Shown piece by piece: positions 35,992-45,538 of a stretch of 64,000 nt of DNA. The translations under genes and the position numbers were made by a program. Within the stretch, counting starts at the first letter, position 1, and every line of letters begins with the position of its first letter. The stretch lies in contig NZ_BAYX01000005.1 of NCBI RefSeq assembly GCF_000696095.1, positions 124,001-188,000 of the forward strand. Direction: 5' to 3'. The notes under the pieces are model-generated. The model was not told the origin of the DNA. It searched no databases and worked only from the letters and a program-made list of their open reading frames with translations. This DNA is from Rhizobium rhizogenes NBRC 13257. GTDB taxonomy: Bacteria > Pseudomonadota > Alphaproteobacteria > Rhizobiales > Rhizobiaceae.

Positions 35992-37248
35992 ATGGACAGA
36001 TTGCGGATATCGGGTGGACGACGGCTGCAGGGCGCGGTGACGATTGCCGGCGCCAAGAATGCCGCCTTGCCGCAGATCGCGGCGGCGCTGCTGAGCCCGC
36101 ATCCACTGGAATTGACGAACCTGCCGGCCGTGACCGATGTCGAGAACATGCTCGGCGTCATCTCGCTTCATGGGGCTATCGTGACCCGTTCAGCACACGG
36201 CACCACGATCGATGCGAGCGCCATTGTTTCGAAGGAAACCTCCTACGACACAGTGAGGCGAATGCGGGCGACGGTGCTGGTGCTTGCGCCGCTGCTGGCG
36301 CGCTTCGGCCACGCCCGCGTGTCCCTGCCCGGTGGCTGCGCCATCGGTGCGCGGCCGGTCGACATGCATATCAAGGCGCTGGCGACGTTGGGAGCCGATA
36401 TCGCCATCGAGAACGGGCTGATCGTCGCGTCTGCTCCAAAGGGGCTGAAGGGTGCGCGGATCGTTCTTAGTTCCCCTTCCGTCGGCGCGACCGAAACTGC
36501 GATGATGGCCGCTTGCGCCGCCAAGGGCGAGACGGAGATCCTGAATGCGGCGCGCGAGCCGGAGGTGGCCGACCTCGCTGCCTGTCTCAGTGCCATGGGG
36601 GCAAAGATCGAGGGCGCCGGTACGCATCGCATCCTGATCGACGGCGACACGAGCTGGCGTCCTGCAAAGCATCACAGCATACCCGACCGGATCGAAGCCG
36701 GCACCTATGCCGTTGCCGCGGCCATTACCGGCGGACAGCTCGAACTGATCCATGCCCGGCTCGAGAACCTGGCCTCCGTCGTGCAGATGCTGGAAGCCAT
36801 GGGCGTCAGCATCTGGCCGAGCGACCGCGGCCTTGTGGTGTCTAGGGATGGCCCGCTCAGGGGCGCCGATATCACCACAGAACCCTATCCGGGCTTTCCG
36901 ACAGACCTGCAGGCGCAGTTCATGGCGCTCGCCTGCTGCGCCGAGGGCGCGTCGTTGTTCCGCGAGACGGTCTTCGAAAACCGCTTCATGCATGTGCCGG
37001 AGTTGATCCGCCTTGGCGCGAATATCAAATTGCAGGGCACGACGGCATTGGTGCGCGGCGGAACGCCTTTGCGAGGCGCTCAGGTGATGGCGACCGATCT
37101 GCGTGCCTCCGTCTCGCTGGTGCTGGCGGCGCTGGTGTCGGAAGGCGAAACCATCGTCAACCGCGTCTACCATCTCGACCGCGGCTATGAGCAACTGGAT
37201 CGCAAGCTTCGCCTTTGTGGCGCAGACATCGAGCGGCTGACGTCATGA
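35992..37248 (+). CDS. murA: UDP-N-acetylglucosamine 1-carboxyvinyltransferase (MurA) paralogue
   Basis: A 418-residue enolpyruvyl transferase, the usual MurA length. ATG 35992 gives an N-terminus aligned to MurA ([20 protein letters not shown]); an upstream frame to 35932 adds 20 residues. Key residues are intact: K22-N23 (GAKNAALP), the PEP-binding and fosfomycin-target cysteine C116 ([15 protein letters not shown]) and the arginine in [14 protein letters not shown]. It transfers enolpyruvate from PEP to UDP-GlcNAc, the first step of peptidoglycan synthesis. Its position under RpiR control with a sugar kinase and murQ suggests a second, salvage-linked MurA in addition to a housekeeping one outside the window. 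Confidence 0.85.
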   Translation: MDRLRISGGRRLQGAVTIAGAKNAALPQIAAALLSPHPLELTNLPAVTDVENMLGVISLHGAIVTRSAHGTTIDASAIVSKETSYDTVRRMRATVLVLAPLLARFGHARVSLPGGCAIGARPVDMHIKALATLGADIAIENGLIVASAPKGLKGARIVLSSPSVGATETAMMAACAAKGETEILNAAREPEVADLAACLSAMGAKIEGAGTHRILIDGDTSWRPAKHHSIPDRIEAGTYAVAAAITGGQLELIHARLENLASVVQMLEAMGVSIWPSDRGLVVSRDGPLRGADITTEPYPGFPTDLQAQFMALACCAEGASLFRETVFENRFMHVPELIRLGANIKLQGTTALVRGGTPLRGAQVMATDLRASVSLVLAALVSEGETIVNRVYHLDRGYEQLDRKLRLCGADIERLTS

Positions 37249-38135
37249 GCGCCGAGACTGATGGCACGTACTATTTCCTCGGCATCGACGGCGGTGGCAC
37301 CGGTTGTCGCGCAAGGATCGAGGATGCGGAAGGAAGCGTGTTGGGGCAGGGGCTATCCGGCCCCGCAACCACGCGGCTCGGCATTGAGGAGGCCTGGGCA
37401 TCGATCGCAAGGGCCTTTGGTGCGGCGATCGAGGAAGCGGGTCTGGGGCCGGACGAGATCAGGCGGATTCATGCCGGCGTCGGACTTGCCGGGATCGGGC
37501 GCAAGGGCGCGCTTGAGGCGCTGCGGGCCATAAAACATCCCTTTGCCAGCATCGATTTCGTCAGCGACGGCGAGGGTGCCTGCCTTGGCGCCCATTTAGG
37601 GCGTGATGGTGCAATCGTCATTGCCGGAACGGGGTCGATTGGTCTCGGTCTCGTCAAGGGGCGGCAACTACGGGTCGGTGGCTACGGCTTTCCGATCTCG
37701 GACGAGGGCAGTGGCGCCTATCTCGGGCTGAAGGCCGTACAGCTCGCGCTGCGTGCCCATGATGGCCGTTACGAAAAGACGGCGCTGTTGGCCGAGATTA
37801 TGCAGCGGTTCCAGCACGATCCGATGGAAGCGGTTGCCTGGATGGATCGCGCTTCCGCTACAGACTATGCGGCGCTGGCGCCCATGGTCATGCGCCACGC
37901 CGATCAGGGAGATGCCGCCGGGCGACGGATCGTCCAGAATGCGGCCGAGCATATCGATACGCTGATCCGTACGCTCTTCGACAAGGGCGCTCCGCGCGTC
38001 TCCCTACTCGGTGGTCTCTCCAGCCCGCTCGAGCCGTGGTTGGCGCCGGATGTCCGCCGCCGCCTCAAGCCCATCGATGGCGATGCCGTCTCGGGCGCCA
38101 TCATTCTCGCCAGGAAGTCGTCCTCCAGCCATTGA
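37245..38135 (+). CDS. BadF/BadG-type sugar kinase, probable N-acetylglucosamine/N-acetylmuramate kinase
   Basis: A 296-residue ASKHA-fold kinase that begins at ATG 37245 and overlaps the murA-like gene by 4 bases. Motifs are phosphate-1 (YYFLGIDGGGTGCRARIED), VGLAGIGRKGALEAL, SDGEGACLGAHLG and phosphate-2 (IVIAGTGSIGLG). Clostridial MurK, which phosphorylates both MurNAc and GlcNAc, belongs to this family. The neighbourhood (murQ, AnmK-like kinase, importer) fits such a role: production of MurNAc 6-P for MurQ, or of GlcNAc 6-P. The real substrate needs assay. Confidence 0.82.
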   Translation: MSAETDGTYYFLGIDGGGTGCRARIEDAEGSVLGQGLSGPATTRLGIEEAWASIARAFGAAIEEAGLGPDEIRRIHAGVGLAGIGRKGALEALRAIKHPFASIDFVSDGEGACLGAHLGRDGAIVIAGTGSIGLGLVKGRQLRVGGYGFPISDEGSGAYLGLKAVQLALRAHDGRYEKTALLAEIMQRFQHDPMEAVAWMDRASATDYAALAPMVMRHADQGDAAGRRIVQNAAEHIDTLIRTLFDKGAPRVSLLGGLSSPLEPWLAPDVRRRLKPIDGDAVSGAIILARKSSSSH

Positions 38136-38176
38136 AAGAACGGTACGTTTCTCGCCGGATTTCTCACATTAGATTT

Positions 38177-38191
38177 GGAATATTTTATTCC
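38177..38191. promoter_or_regulatory. Putative RpiR operator, copy 2, upstream of murQ
   Basis: GGAATATTTTATTCC is a palindrome with 5-base arms identical to the core of the site at 35876-35894 and the same 5-base spacing; the left flank TT is also shared. It lies in the 273-base gap before murQ. A further half-site, GGAAT, is at 38209-38213. Nothing else is recognisable in this gap. Confidence 0.65.
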
Positions 38192-38408
38192 TTTTGCAAT
38201 TGACGAAAGGAATAAATGGACATAATCTTAACGAAGGTAAACAGGGAATGGGCGGAAAACGAAGCCGAAGAGGCCGGCCGCCTGAGCTGATGTCGAGCGT
38301 TTTGTTGCGTTGAAAATTTGACGGCTGCTGCGGTTGGTCCGATCGCTATCGATCGAGCTCGCCATCCCTGATCCATTGATATCGACGCATAGTTTCGAGA
38401 ACAGGCTC

Positions 38409-39332
38409 ATGACAGAACAGAGATTGATATCCGAACTGGAGCAGTTGGTTTCCGAGGGTCGCAATCCGAACACGATGCATATCGATCTGCTGCCGACCTT
38501 CGATATCCTGCGCGAAATCAACTACGAGGACCAGACCGTTCCGACGGCGGTCGAAAAGGTCATTCCAGCGATCGCCGCTGCCGTGAACCAGATCGTCGCT
38601 GCCTTCCAGAAGGGTGGCCGGTTGATCTATATGGGTGCCGGCACCAGTGGCCGGCTTGGCGTTCTCGATGCATCCGAATGCCCGCCGACCTTCAGCGTGC
38701 CGTCCGACATGGTGATCGGCCTGATTGCTGGTGGCCCAGAGGCATTGCAGAACTCGATCGAGGGCGCAGAAGATGATCCGGAACAGGGCCGTCAGGCTTT
38801 GCAGGATATCAAACTGACCTCCACCGATGTCGTGGTCGGCATCGCTGTCAGCGGCCGCACGCCCTACGTCATCGGCGGACTGAACTATGCGAAGAGCATT
38901 GGCGCTGTCACCATCGCGCTCTCCTGCAATCCCAATTCCATCATTGCCGGCATTGCCGACCTGGCGATTTCTCCCGTCGTTGGACCGGAAATCCTGACGG
39001 GATCGACACGGCTGAAGTCGGGTACGGCGCAGAAGCTCATTCTCAATATGCTGACGACGGCGAGCATGATCCGCATCGGCAAGAGCTATCAGAACCTGAT
39101 GGTCGACGTGCATGCGAGCAACAAGAAGCTGGTCGCCCGCGCCATCAGGATCGTCATGCAGGCGACGGGTTGCACACAGGCGGATGCGCGCCGCGTGCTC
39201 GACCAGACGGGCAATGACGTCAAACTCGCCATTCTCATGGAAATTACCGGAATGGGCATTGAAGAAGCCCGCGCGGCGTTGCAAAACGCTGGTGGCTTTC
39301 TGCGCAAGGCGATCAGTGCGAAGACTGCATGA
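38409..39332 (+). CDS. murQ: N-acetylmuramic acid 6-phosphate etherase
   Basis: A 307-residue SIS-domain enzyme that cleaves MurNAc 6-P into GlcNAc 6-P and D-lactate. The start at 38409 ([20 protein letters not shown]) matches the family N-terminus, though its ribosome site is weak. Signature text is [25 protein letters not shown], split here as the SIS loop near residue 70, followed by [33 protein letters not shown] and a C-terminal UBA-like helix set ([19 protein letters not shown]). It is the defining step of MurNAc breakdown and sits at the head of the importer operon. Confidence 0.95.
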   Translation: MTEQRLISELEQLVSEGRNPNTMHIDLLPTFDILREINYEDQTVPTAVEKVIPAIAAAVNQIVAAFQKGGRLIYMGAGTSGRLGVLDASECPPTFSVPSDMVIGLIAGGPEALQNSIEGAEDDPEQGRQALQDIKLTSTDVVVGIAVSGRTPYVIGGLNYAKSIGAVTIALSCNPNSIIAGIADLAISPVVGPEILTGSTRLKSGTAQKLILNMLTTASMIRIGKSYQNLMVDVHASNKKLVARAIRIVMQATGCTQADARRVLDQTGNDVKLAILMEITGMGIEEARAALQNAGGFLRKAISAKTA

Positions 39333-39399
39333 AGTGATATCGCGATCATAAAGAAATGGCCAAAATCGGCTGGGGTAACAAGCTCAGGGGGCAAAAAGA

Positions 39400-40920
39400 A
39401 TGAAAAGGTATTTTCCAGGCAGGCTGATGTCCTGCGTCGCACTGGCGGCCGGTCTCGGCATCGCGGCCATATCGGCGCAAGCACATGCAGCGACGCTGCG
39501 CATGGCATGGTCGCAAGATGCAACCGGGCTCGATCCGCACAAGCAGACTGCCTTTTCCTCGATCCGTTTGCTGGAGCTGATCTATGAGCCGCTCGTCCGG
39601 CTCGACGGCAATCTGCAGATCGTACCGGCCATTGCCGACAGCTGGCAGTTTTCGCCCGACGGCAAGGAGCTGACCTTCAAGCTCAACGCGAATGCCAAGT
39701 TTCAGAACGGCGCTGCGGTCACTTCGGCCGACGTGAAAGCGTCGTTCCAGCGCATTCTCGATCAGGTGACCGCCGCTGTCGCTCGCGCTAATTTCCTCTC
39801 GATCGCCAGCATCGATACGCCTGACACGACGACCGTCGTCTTCCATCTGTCGCAGCCAGACGTTCCGATCCTCACGGCGATGACCAGCCTCAACGCCTCT
39901 ATCGTTCCGGCCAGCGAAATCACCGCCGGCTCGATCGGCACGAAGGCGATCGGCTCCGGTCCCTTCAAGCTCGACAGCTGGGTTCCCAATTCCAAGGAAG
40001 TCCTGAGCGCCAACAAAGCCTGGGCCGGTGGCGCGGTCGGTGTCGACGGGATCGATATCAGCGTCCTTCCAGACGAGACGGCGATCCTGGCGTCGCTGCG
40101 TACGGGCCAGATCGATTTCGCGCTGCTGAACGACCCGCTGGTGGCGACGCTCGTTCCCAAGGAGCCGAAGCTGCAGCTAACCCGGACGCCCGGGCTCTCC
40201 TACAACGTCCTGCAGCTCAACCCTTCGCACAAGCCGATGGACCAGCTCGCCGTACGGCAGGCGATCTCCTGCGCCATCGGTCGGCAGGATGTGATGGATA
40301 CGGCGGCGCTCGGCGAGGGCAAGGTGACGGGACCGCTGACCATGCCGCTCTACGCGACCGATCCGAGCCAGCTCTTCTGCTACAAGCGCGATATCGAAAA
40401 AGCCAAGAAGCTGATGGCCGACGCCGGTTTTGCGGATGGCTTTTCGGCAACCGTGATCGCCGCGACCGGCGAGCCGCCGACCGCAACGGCCGAAGCCCAG
40501 GTTATCCAGTCGCAGCTCGCCGAGATCGGCATCAAGCTCGACATCAAGGTGATGGAGCTCAACGTCTATGTCGACGCGTGGCTGAAGGGCAATTTCGACA
40601 TGGCCGTCGCGCTCAATGGCGGCAGCGCCGACCCCTATACGATGTATAACCGCTACTGGACGAAGACCGGCAACCTGCAGAAAGTGGCGAACTATATCGA
40701 CGACACGCTTGATAGCCTGATGCAGAAGGGTCGCGTCGAGACCGATCCGGCCAAACGCAAGGCGATCTTTGCCGATTTCGAAAAGCACATCGCCGAGGTG
40801 TCGCCGTGGATCTGGCTCTATACCGCCTATGGCTACACGGCCGAGCAGAAAAACGTTCAGGGCTTCGTGCCGACGCCGACGGGCTCTCTCTTCGGTCTCA
40901 GCAAAGTCTCCATCCAGTGA
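39400..40920 (+). CDS. Dpp-type ABC transporter substrate-binding protein (SBP family 5), MurNAc-locus system
   Basis: A 506-residue periplasmic receptor with a signal peptide (LMSCVALAAGLGIAAISAQAHA). Family-5 marks are DATGLDPHKQTAFSSIRLLE, the SWQFSPDGKELTFKLN strand pair, SGPFKLDSW and AVRQAISCAIGRQDVMD. It is 67 bases downstream of murQ and begins an importer of two permeases and one fused ATPase. The location predicts a muropeptide or amino-sugar ligand rather than plain peptides. It is shorter than YejA/YepA-type receptors known for peptidoglycan recycling, so this would be a distinct system. Confidence 0.87.
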   Translation: MKRYFPGRLMSCVALAAGLGIAAISAQAHAATLRMAWSQDATGLDPHKQTAFSSIRLLELIYEPLVRLDGNLQIVPAIADSWQFSPDGKELTFKLNANAKFQNGAAVTSADVKASFQRILDQVTAAVARANFLSIASIDTPDTTTVVFHLSQPDVPILTAMTSLNASIVPASEITAGSIGTKAIGSGPFKLDSWVPNSKEVLSANKAWAGGAVGVDGIDISVLPDETAILASLRTGQIDFALLNDPLVATLVPKEPKLQLTRTPGLSYNVLQLNPSHKPMDQLAVRQAISCAIGRQDVMDTAALGEGKVTGPLTMPLYATDPSQLFCYKRDIEKAKKLMADAGFADGFSATVIAATGEPPTATAEAQVIQSQLAEIGIKLDIKVMELNVYVDAWLKGNFDMAVALNGGSADPYTMYNRYWTKTGNLQKVANYIDDTLDSLMQKGRVETDPAKRKAIFADFEKHIAEVSPWIWLYTAYGYTAEQKNVQGFVPTPTGSLFGLSKVSIQ

Positions 40921-40947
40921 TGGAAAGCCTGACCTAGAGGACGTTTC

Positions 40948-41907
40948 ATGGGGTATCTGGCGCGCCGGCTGATGACATTCCCGCTGATCATGTTGGGTGT
41001 GTCCGTCCTCGTATTCATCGCCATCCGGCTGGTGCCGGGCGACGCGATCACCGCGATGCTGGGAACCAATGCGGGCCTGCTGACGCCGGAGCAGCGGCAG
41101 GCGCTTTCCGCCTATTTCGGCATCGACCAATCATGGTTCGTCCAGTACTGGCGCTGGCTGTTCGGCTTGCTGCAGGGAAATCTCGGCCTCTCTGTCACCT
41201 ACGGCAAGCCGGTGCTCGATATCATTCTCGAGCGGTTTCCGCTGACCCTTGAGCTTGCCCTGCTCTCCATGGTCATTGCGCTCCTGATCGGCCTGCCGGC
41301 GGGCGTCTTCGCCGCGACGCGAAATGGGAAACTGTCCGATCTTCTGGTGCGTATCGCCGCCATGGTCGGACAGTCCACGCCGAATTTCGTGCTTGGCCTT
41401 CTTATCATCTATGCGCTCTCGGCGGGCTTCGGCGTGCTGCCGACCATGGGCGCGTTCACGCCGATCTGGCAGGATCCGCTCGGCAATCTCGGCCAGATGA
41501 TCCTGCCGGCGCTGACGCTCGGCTTTGCCTTCGCGGCCTCGGTTACGCGCGTCGTGCGCTCGGCCATGCTCGATGTTCTGAGCGATGATTATGTCCGCAC
41601 CGCCCGCAGCCGCGGCGTGCCGGCGCGCGGCGTCATCTGGCGGCATGCGCTGCCGAACGCGCTCATTCCGGTGGTGACGCTGAGCGGTGTCGAGTTCGGC
41701 TATCTGCTCGGCGGAGCTGTTCTGGTCGAGCAGATCTACGCGCTTCCAGGCCTTGGACGCATGGTGCTCGATGCCATCCTGCAGCGCGACTACGCGCTGG
41801 TGCAGGGCAGCGTCTTGTTCATTGCCTTCAACTTCATGGTCGTCAATCTTCTCGTTGACCTCGCCTATGTCGCGCTCGATCCGCGCGTTCGTCTGGGGGA
41901 GGGTTGA
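40948..41907 (+). CDS. Dpp-type ABC transporter permease (DppB-like), MurNAc-locus system
   Basis: A 319-residue membrane protein with the DppB N-terminus (YLARRLMTFPLIMLGVSVL, RLVPGDAITAML), the periplasmic YFGIDQSWFVQYWRWL segment, and the EAA loop (LSDDYVRTARSRGVPARGVIW). It overlaps the next permease start by one base (TGATG). Confidence 0.9.
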   Translation: MGYLARRLMTFPLIMLGVSVLVFIAIRLVPGDAITAMLGTNAGLLTPEQRQALSAYFGIDQSWFVQYWRWLFGLLQGNLGLSVTYGKPVLDIILERFPLTLELALLSMVIALLIGLPAGVFAATRNGKLSDLLVRIAAMVGQSTPNFVLGLLIIYALSAGFGVLPTMGAFTPIWQDPLGNLGQMILPALTLGFAFAASVTRVVRSAMLDVLSDDYVRTARSRGVPARGVIWRHALPNALIPVVTLSGVEFGYLLGGAVLVEQIYALPGLGRMVLDAILQRDYALVQGSVLFIAFNFMVVNLLVDLAYVALDPRVRLGEG

Positions 41908-42746
41908 TGCGTATCGTCAGGGCCATTTTCGGGCACACGAGCGGCCGCATCGGCGGCGTCATCGTCCTGATCTTTTTCGCGCTTGCCGTGCTCGGCATGC
42001 TGGGGCTGACGCCGCACAATCCGCTGATCCAGAATCGGATCGACCGCCTGCATTCGCCGAGCACCGTCTACTGGATGGGCACCGATCTCTTCGGTCGCGA
42101 TGTCGCAAGCCGGTTGATGAACGGCATCGGCGAATCCTTCACCGTCGCCTTCCTCTCGGTTGCGCTCGCGAGCCTGATCGGCACAGTGCTGGGTTTGACC
42201 GCCGCCTGGTTCGGAAAGCGCTGGGATGGGGTGATCATGCGGATGATGGATGTGCTTCTGGCATTTCCGGCCATCCTCCTCGCCCTCCTGATCATCGCCA
42301 TCGTCGGCCCCGGCACCTGGACCAGCGTCGCGGCCATCGCCATCGTCTATACCCCGATCTTCACCCGCGTCGTGCGCGGGCCGGCGCTATCGTTGAAAGC
42401 GCGCGATTTCGTCGATGCCGCCCGCACCTTCGGCAGCAGCAAGCGCTATATCCTGACGTGGCACTTGCTGCTCAATCTCGTCGCGCCGCTGACGGTGCAG
42501 ATCACGCTGGCGCTGGCCTGGTCGCTTCTGACCGAGGCCGGCTTGAGCTTCCTCGGCCTTGGCACGCAGCCGCCGGCGTCTTCGCTCGGGCTGATGCTGA
42601 GCGACAGCCGCAACCTGATGGAAACAGCACCCTGGTTGCTGATCTTCCCCGCCATCACCATCATGATCAGCATCCTCGGCTTCAATCTGCTCGGCGACGC
42701 GTTGCGCGATATTCTCGATCCGAAAATGCGGAGGACAAGTCCGTGA
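41907..42746 (+). CDS. Dpp-type ABC transporter permease (DppC-like), MurNAc-locus system
   Basis: A 279-residue membrane protein. ATG 41907, after GGGGGAGGG and sharing a base with the upstream stop, is preferred over TTG 41904. DppC marks are WMGTDLFGRDVASRLMNG, LLAFPAILLALLIIAI, an EAA-like loop (LKARDFVDAARTFGSSKRYIL) and EAGLSFLGLGTQPP. The fused ATPase gene overlaps its stop. Confidence 0.9.
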   Translation: MRIVRAIFGHTSGRIGGVIVLIFFALAVLGMLGLTPHNPLIQNRIDRLHSPSTVYWMGTDLFGRDVASRLMNGIGESFTVAFLSVALASLIGTVLGLTAAWFGKRWDGVIMRMMDVLLAFPAILLALLIIAIVGPGTWTSVAAIAIVYTPIFTRVVRGPALSLKARDFVDAARTFGSSKRYILTWHLLLNLVAPLTVQITLALAWSLLTEAGLSFLGLGTQPPASSLGLMLSDSRNLMETAPWLLIFPAITIMISILGFNLLGDALRDILDPKMRRTSP

Positions 42747-44485
42747 GCCTTTTGCTTTCCGTCTCCAATCTGGATGTCGGTTTCGGACGTAATCCGGAAG
42801 CCAACAAGATCGTTCGCAGTGTCAGCTTCGATCTTGCCGCCGGCGAGACGCTGGCCATCGTCGGCGAGAGCGGTTCGGGCAAATCGGTCACCGCACTGTC
42901 GATCAATCGCCTCGTCGACTTCGGTGGTGGTCGCATTGTCGGCGGTTCGATCAGGCTGAAGCGTGCCGACAACAGCATTCTCGACCTGACGACGGCGTCG
43001 GAAGCGGAGCTGACGAAGATCCGTGGTGCCGAGATTGGCATGATCTTTCAGGAGCCGATGACCTCGCTCAATCCGGTGCTGACCATCGGCACACAGATCG
43101 AGGAGTCCTTCCGCCTGCATCGCGGGTTGACCGGCCGGCAGGCGAGAGCGGCTGCAAAGGACGCACTGGATCGCGTTCGTATCCCTGACGCCGCGCGGCG
43201 TCTGAAATATTGCCCGAACCAACTCTCCGGCGGCATGCTGCAGCGGGTGATGATCGCGACCGTACTTGCCTGCAATCCGCGCCTGCTGATTGCCGACGAA
43301 CCGACGACGGCGCTCGATGTGACCGTGCAGGCGCAGATCATGGCGCTTCTGGCTGAACTGAAGCGCGAGACCGGCATGTCGATGATCTTCATCACCCACG
43401 ATATCGGCCTCGTTGCCGGCATTGCCGACAAGGTCATGGTGATGCAGGCCGGTCAGGCGGTCGAGCGGGGTGAGCTGAACCAGATCCTCGACAGGCCCAC
43501 GCATCCCTATACGCAGCACCTCCTTCATTCCGTCCCGCACTTTTCGGCTGGCCGTGCGGCGCGCTCGGATTTTAGTCGCGACGTGGTGGCTGCGCCTACG
43601 CCGGCATTAAAGGTCGAGGGACTGACCGTTCGTTTTCCTGTATCGGGCAGTTTCTTTCGCCGTCCGACCGGCGCAGTGCATGCGGTCGAAGGTGTCGATT
43701 TCGATCTGCTACCCGGCGAAACGCTGGCGATCGTCGGTGAAAGTGGCTCGGGCAAATCCACGACGGCGCGAGCGATCCTCGGATTGGTGAAATCGACACG
43801 CGGTACGTTTACGGCGAAGGGTGGAAAGACGGCGGATCGGACGAGCGCCGTGCAGATGGTGTTCCAGAACCCCTATGCCTCGCTCAATCCCCGGCTTCGT
43901 GTCGACAGTATCCTGGCGGAGCCCGTGATCGCGGCCGTTGGCCGGGCTTCCGGGGAGGCGCGCGACAGGATGGCCATGCTGTTGAAACGCGTCGGCCTGC
44001 CCGAAAACAGTCTTGAGCGCTATCCGCATGAGTTCTCGGGCGGGCAACGCCAGAGGCTGTGCATCGCGCGGGCGCTGATGCTCAATCCGTCCGTTCTGGT
44101 GCTGGACGAAGCCGTTTCGGCGCTGGATGTCTCTGTTCAGGCGCAGGTCCTCGACCTGTTGATTGAATTGCAGCGCGAGTATCGTCTCGCTTACCTGTTC
44201 ATCTCGCATGACATGGCGGTCGTCGAGCGGATTGCGCACAGGATCGCCGTGATCTATGCCGGAGAGATCGTCGAGATCGGCGATGCCGCTTCGGTGCTGT
44301 CTGAGCCGAAGCATTCCTATACCAGGCGGCTGATCTCGGCTGTTCCGACGGTTGAGCGCCGGCGGGAGAATTTCGCGCTGGATACGCGCCAGGTTCCGTC
44401 TCTGGTCCGCCCGCTCGGTTTCGAGCCGGCCGCGCCCGAATGGCACCGGTTCGCTGCGGATCATATGGCCCAGGCGGAAGCTTGA
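42743..44485 (+). CDS. Fused double ATPase of a Dpp-type ABC importer (DppD-DppF fusion)
   Basis: A 580-residue protein with two complete ABC domains. GTG 42743, eight bases after GGAGG, is the start; the same frame stays open far upstream but there only reads the permease genes out of frame. Domain 1 (about 1-270): Walker [10 protein letters not shown], signature LSGGMLQRVMIATVL, Walker [15 protein letters not shown]. Domain 2 (about 285-560): Walker [10 protein letters not shown], signature FSGGQRQRLCIARAL, Walker B VLVLDEAVSALDVS, with alanine in place of the usual proline after DE. The linker is around residue 275. A single fused ATPase is also found in Yej and Gsi importers. Confidence 0.9.
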   Translation: MSLLLSVSNLDVGFGRNPEANKIVRSVSFDLAAGETLAIVGESGSGKSVTALSINRLVDFGGGRIVGGSIRLKRADNSILDLTTASEAELTKIRGAEIGMIFQEPMTSLNPVLTIGTQIEESFRLHRGLTGRQARAAAKDALDRVRIPDAARRLKYCPNQLSGGMLQRVMIATVLACNPRLLIADEPTTALDVTVQAQIMALLAELKRETGMSMIFITHDIGLVAGIADKVMVMQAGQAVERGELNQILDRPTHPYTQHLLHSVPHFSAGRAARSDFSRDVVAAPTPALKVEGLTVRFPVSGSFFRRPTGAVHAVEGVDFDLLPGETLAIVGESGSGKSTTARAILGLVKSTRGTFTAKGGKTADRTSAVQMVFQNPYASLNPRLRVDSILAEPVIAAVGRASGEARDRMAMLLKRVGLPENSLERYPHEFSGGQRQRLCIARALMLNPSVLVLDEAVSALDVSVQAQVLDLLIELQREYRLAYLFISHDMAVVERIAHRIAVIYAGEIVEIGDAASVLSEPKHSYTRRLISAVPTVERRRENFALDTRQVPSLVRPLGFEPAAPEWHRFAADHMAQAEA

Positions 44486-44508
44486 GAAAGATGCGGCGAG
44501 GAGGGGAC

Positions 44509-45528
44509 ATGACGGCAGCGGGGAAAGCGGACTTCGCACAACGTTTCGACCGGGCATTCGCCCCTGTCGAAGCCGCCGTTGCGGCCGGACGTATTCCCGG
44601 CGGCGTGCTCGGCATTGTCGATCTCGGTGGCGGCCGTATGGTCCGTGCTGTCGGCTCCGCGCAGAAGGTTCCGGTCACGCGGCCGATGCTGACCGACACA
44701 TGGTTCGATCTGGCCTCGCTGACCAAGGTCATCTTCACCACACCGCGCATTCTGGCTTTGGCGGAGGCAGGCACGATCGATCTCGATGCGCCGCTGACCT
44801 CGCTGTTGCCGGACCTGCGCCAATATGATGCGAACGCCTGGGAGCGGAAGGTGACTTTCCGCGAGTGCCTCGGCCACCAGACGCCGTTTCCCGCCGTCGC
44901 GCCGCTCTATACCTATGGCCAAAGCCCCGATCTGCTGCGTGCCTTCATCCTGCAGCGCGAGTGGCGGTCCGGTCCGCCTGTCTATTCCGACATCAACTTC
45001 ATTCTGCTCGGCTTCGCATTGGAGCGCCTGACCGGGCAGACGATCCGCGCTATGGACGCCGGTCCCGGCTTTGCCTTTTCAGCCCTGCCCGATCAGGCCG
45101 CCGCCACGGAAGACTGCACCTGGCGACATCGCGTGCTCTCGGGTGAAGTCCATGACGACAATTGCTCGGCGCTGGAAGGCGCCGGGCATGCCGGCCTGTT
45201 CGGAACGGTCGCCTCGGTTCTCGATTTTGCCGAGGGATTGCTGACTGGCACCGGTGCCGCCAAGCACTCGATCGCCCTGATGCAGACGCCTCTGTCGGCG
45301 ACGCGCACCCATGGCTGGGAGCGTCCCTATGATGACTGGTCCGGCGGCAAGCTATGCTCGCCGGGTACGATCGGCCATACCGGCTTTACCGGCACCGGCC
45401 TCTGGATCGATTTCGACAAGGGCAGGGCCTGGACCCTGCTCACCAACCGCATTCATCCGACACGCCATTTCGACAGCGGGATACTGATGCTTCGACAGAG
45501 CGTCGGCGATCTCGTCAATAGAGTTTAG
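44509..45528 (+). CDS. Beta-lactamase-fold serine hydrolase (class C/PBP-like), without signal peptide
   Basis: A 339-residue serine hydrolase. ATG 44509 follows GAGGGG. The SxxK motif is S70-LTK73 ([10 protein letters not shown]), the second motif Y159-S-D ([12 protein letters not shown]) stands in for YxN, and HTG ([14 protein letters not shown]) for KTG. No signal peptide is seen, so it should act in the cytoplasm, unlike AmpC, AmpH or DD-peptidases. Between the muropeptide importer and the AnmK-like kinase, a cytoplasmic peptidase or amidase/esterase acting on imported muropeptides is a reasonable guess. A true beta-lactamase is unlikely. Confidence 0.82.
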   Translation: MTAAGKADFAQRFDRAFAPVEAAVAAGRIPGGVLGIVDLGGGRMVRAVGSAQKVPVTRPMLTDTWFDLASLTKVIFTTPRILALAEAGTIDLDAPLTSLLPDLRQYDANAWERKVTFRECLGHQTPFPAVAPLYTYGQSPDLLRAFILQREWRSGPPVYSDINFILLGFALERLTGQTIRAMDAGPGFAFSALPDQAAATEDCTWRHRVLSGEVHDDNCSALEGAGHAGLFGTVASVLDFAEGLLTGTGAAKHSIALMQTPLSATRTHGWERPYDDWSGGKLCSPGTIGHTGFTGTGLWIDFDKGRAWTLLTNRIHPTRHFDSGILMLRQSVGDLVNRV

Positions 45529-45538
45529 GAGCTTGATC

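Noticed and set aside
38209..38213. Third RpiR operator upstream of murQ
   Set aside because: Only a single GGAAT half-site is visible, with no matching ATTCC at five bases; kept as a half-site note only.
41687..42742. Upstream extension of the fused ATPase frame to a 932-residue protein
   Set aside because: This part reads the two permease genes out of frame. A GTG with a GGAGG site at 42743 gives the normal start.
44509..45528. Antibiotic-resistance beta-lactamase
   Set aside because: Motifs fit the broad serine-hydrolase family, but there is no signal peptide and the YxN is YSD; the location in a MurNAc salvage operon favours another substrate.
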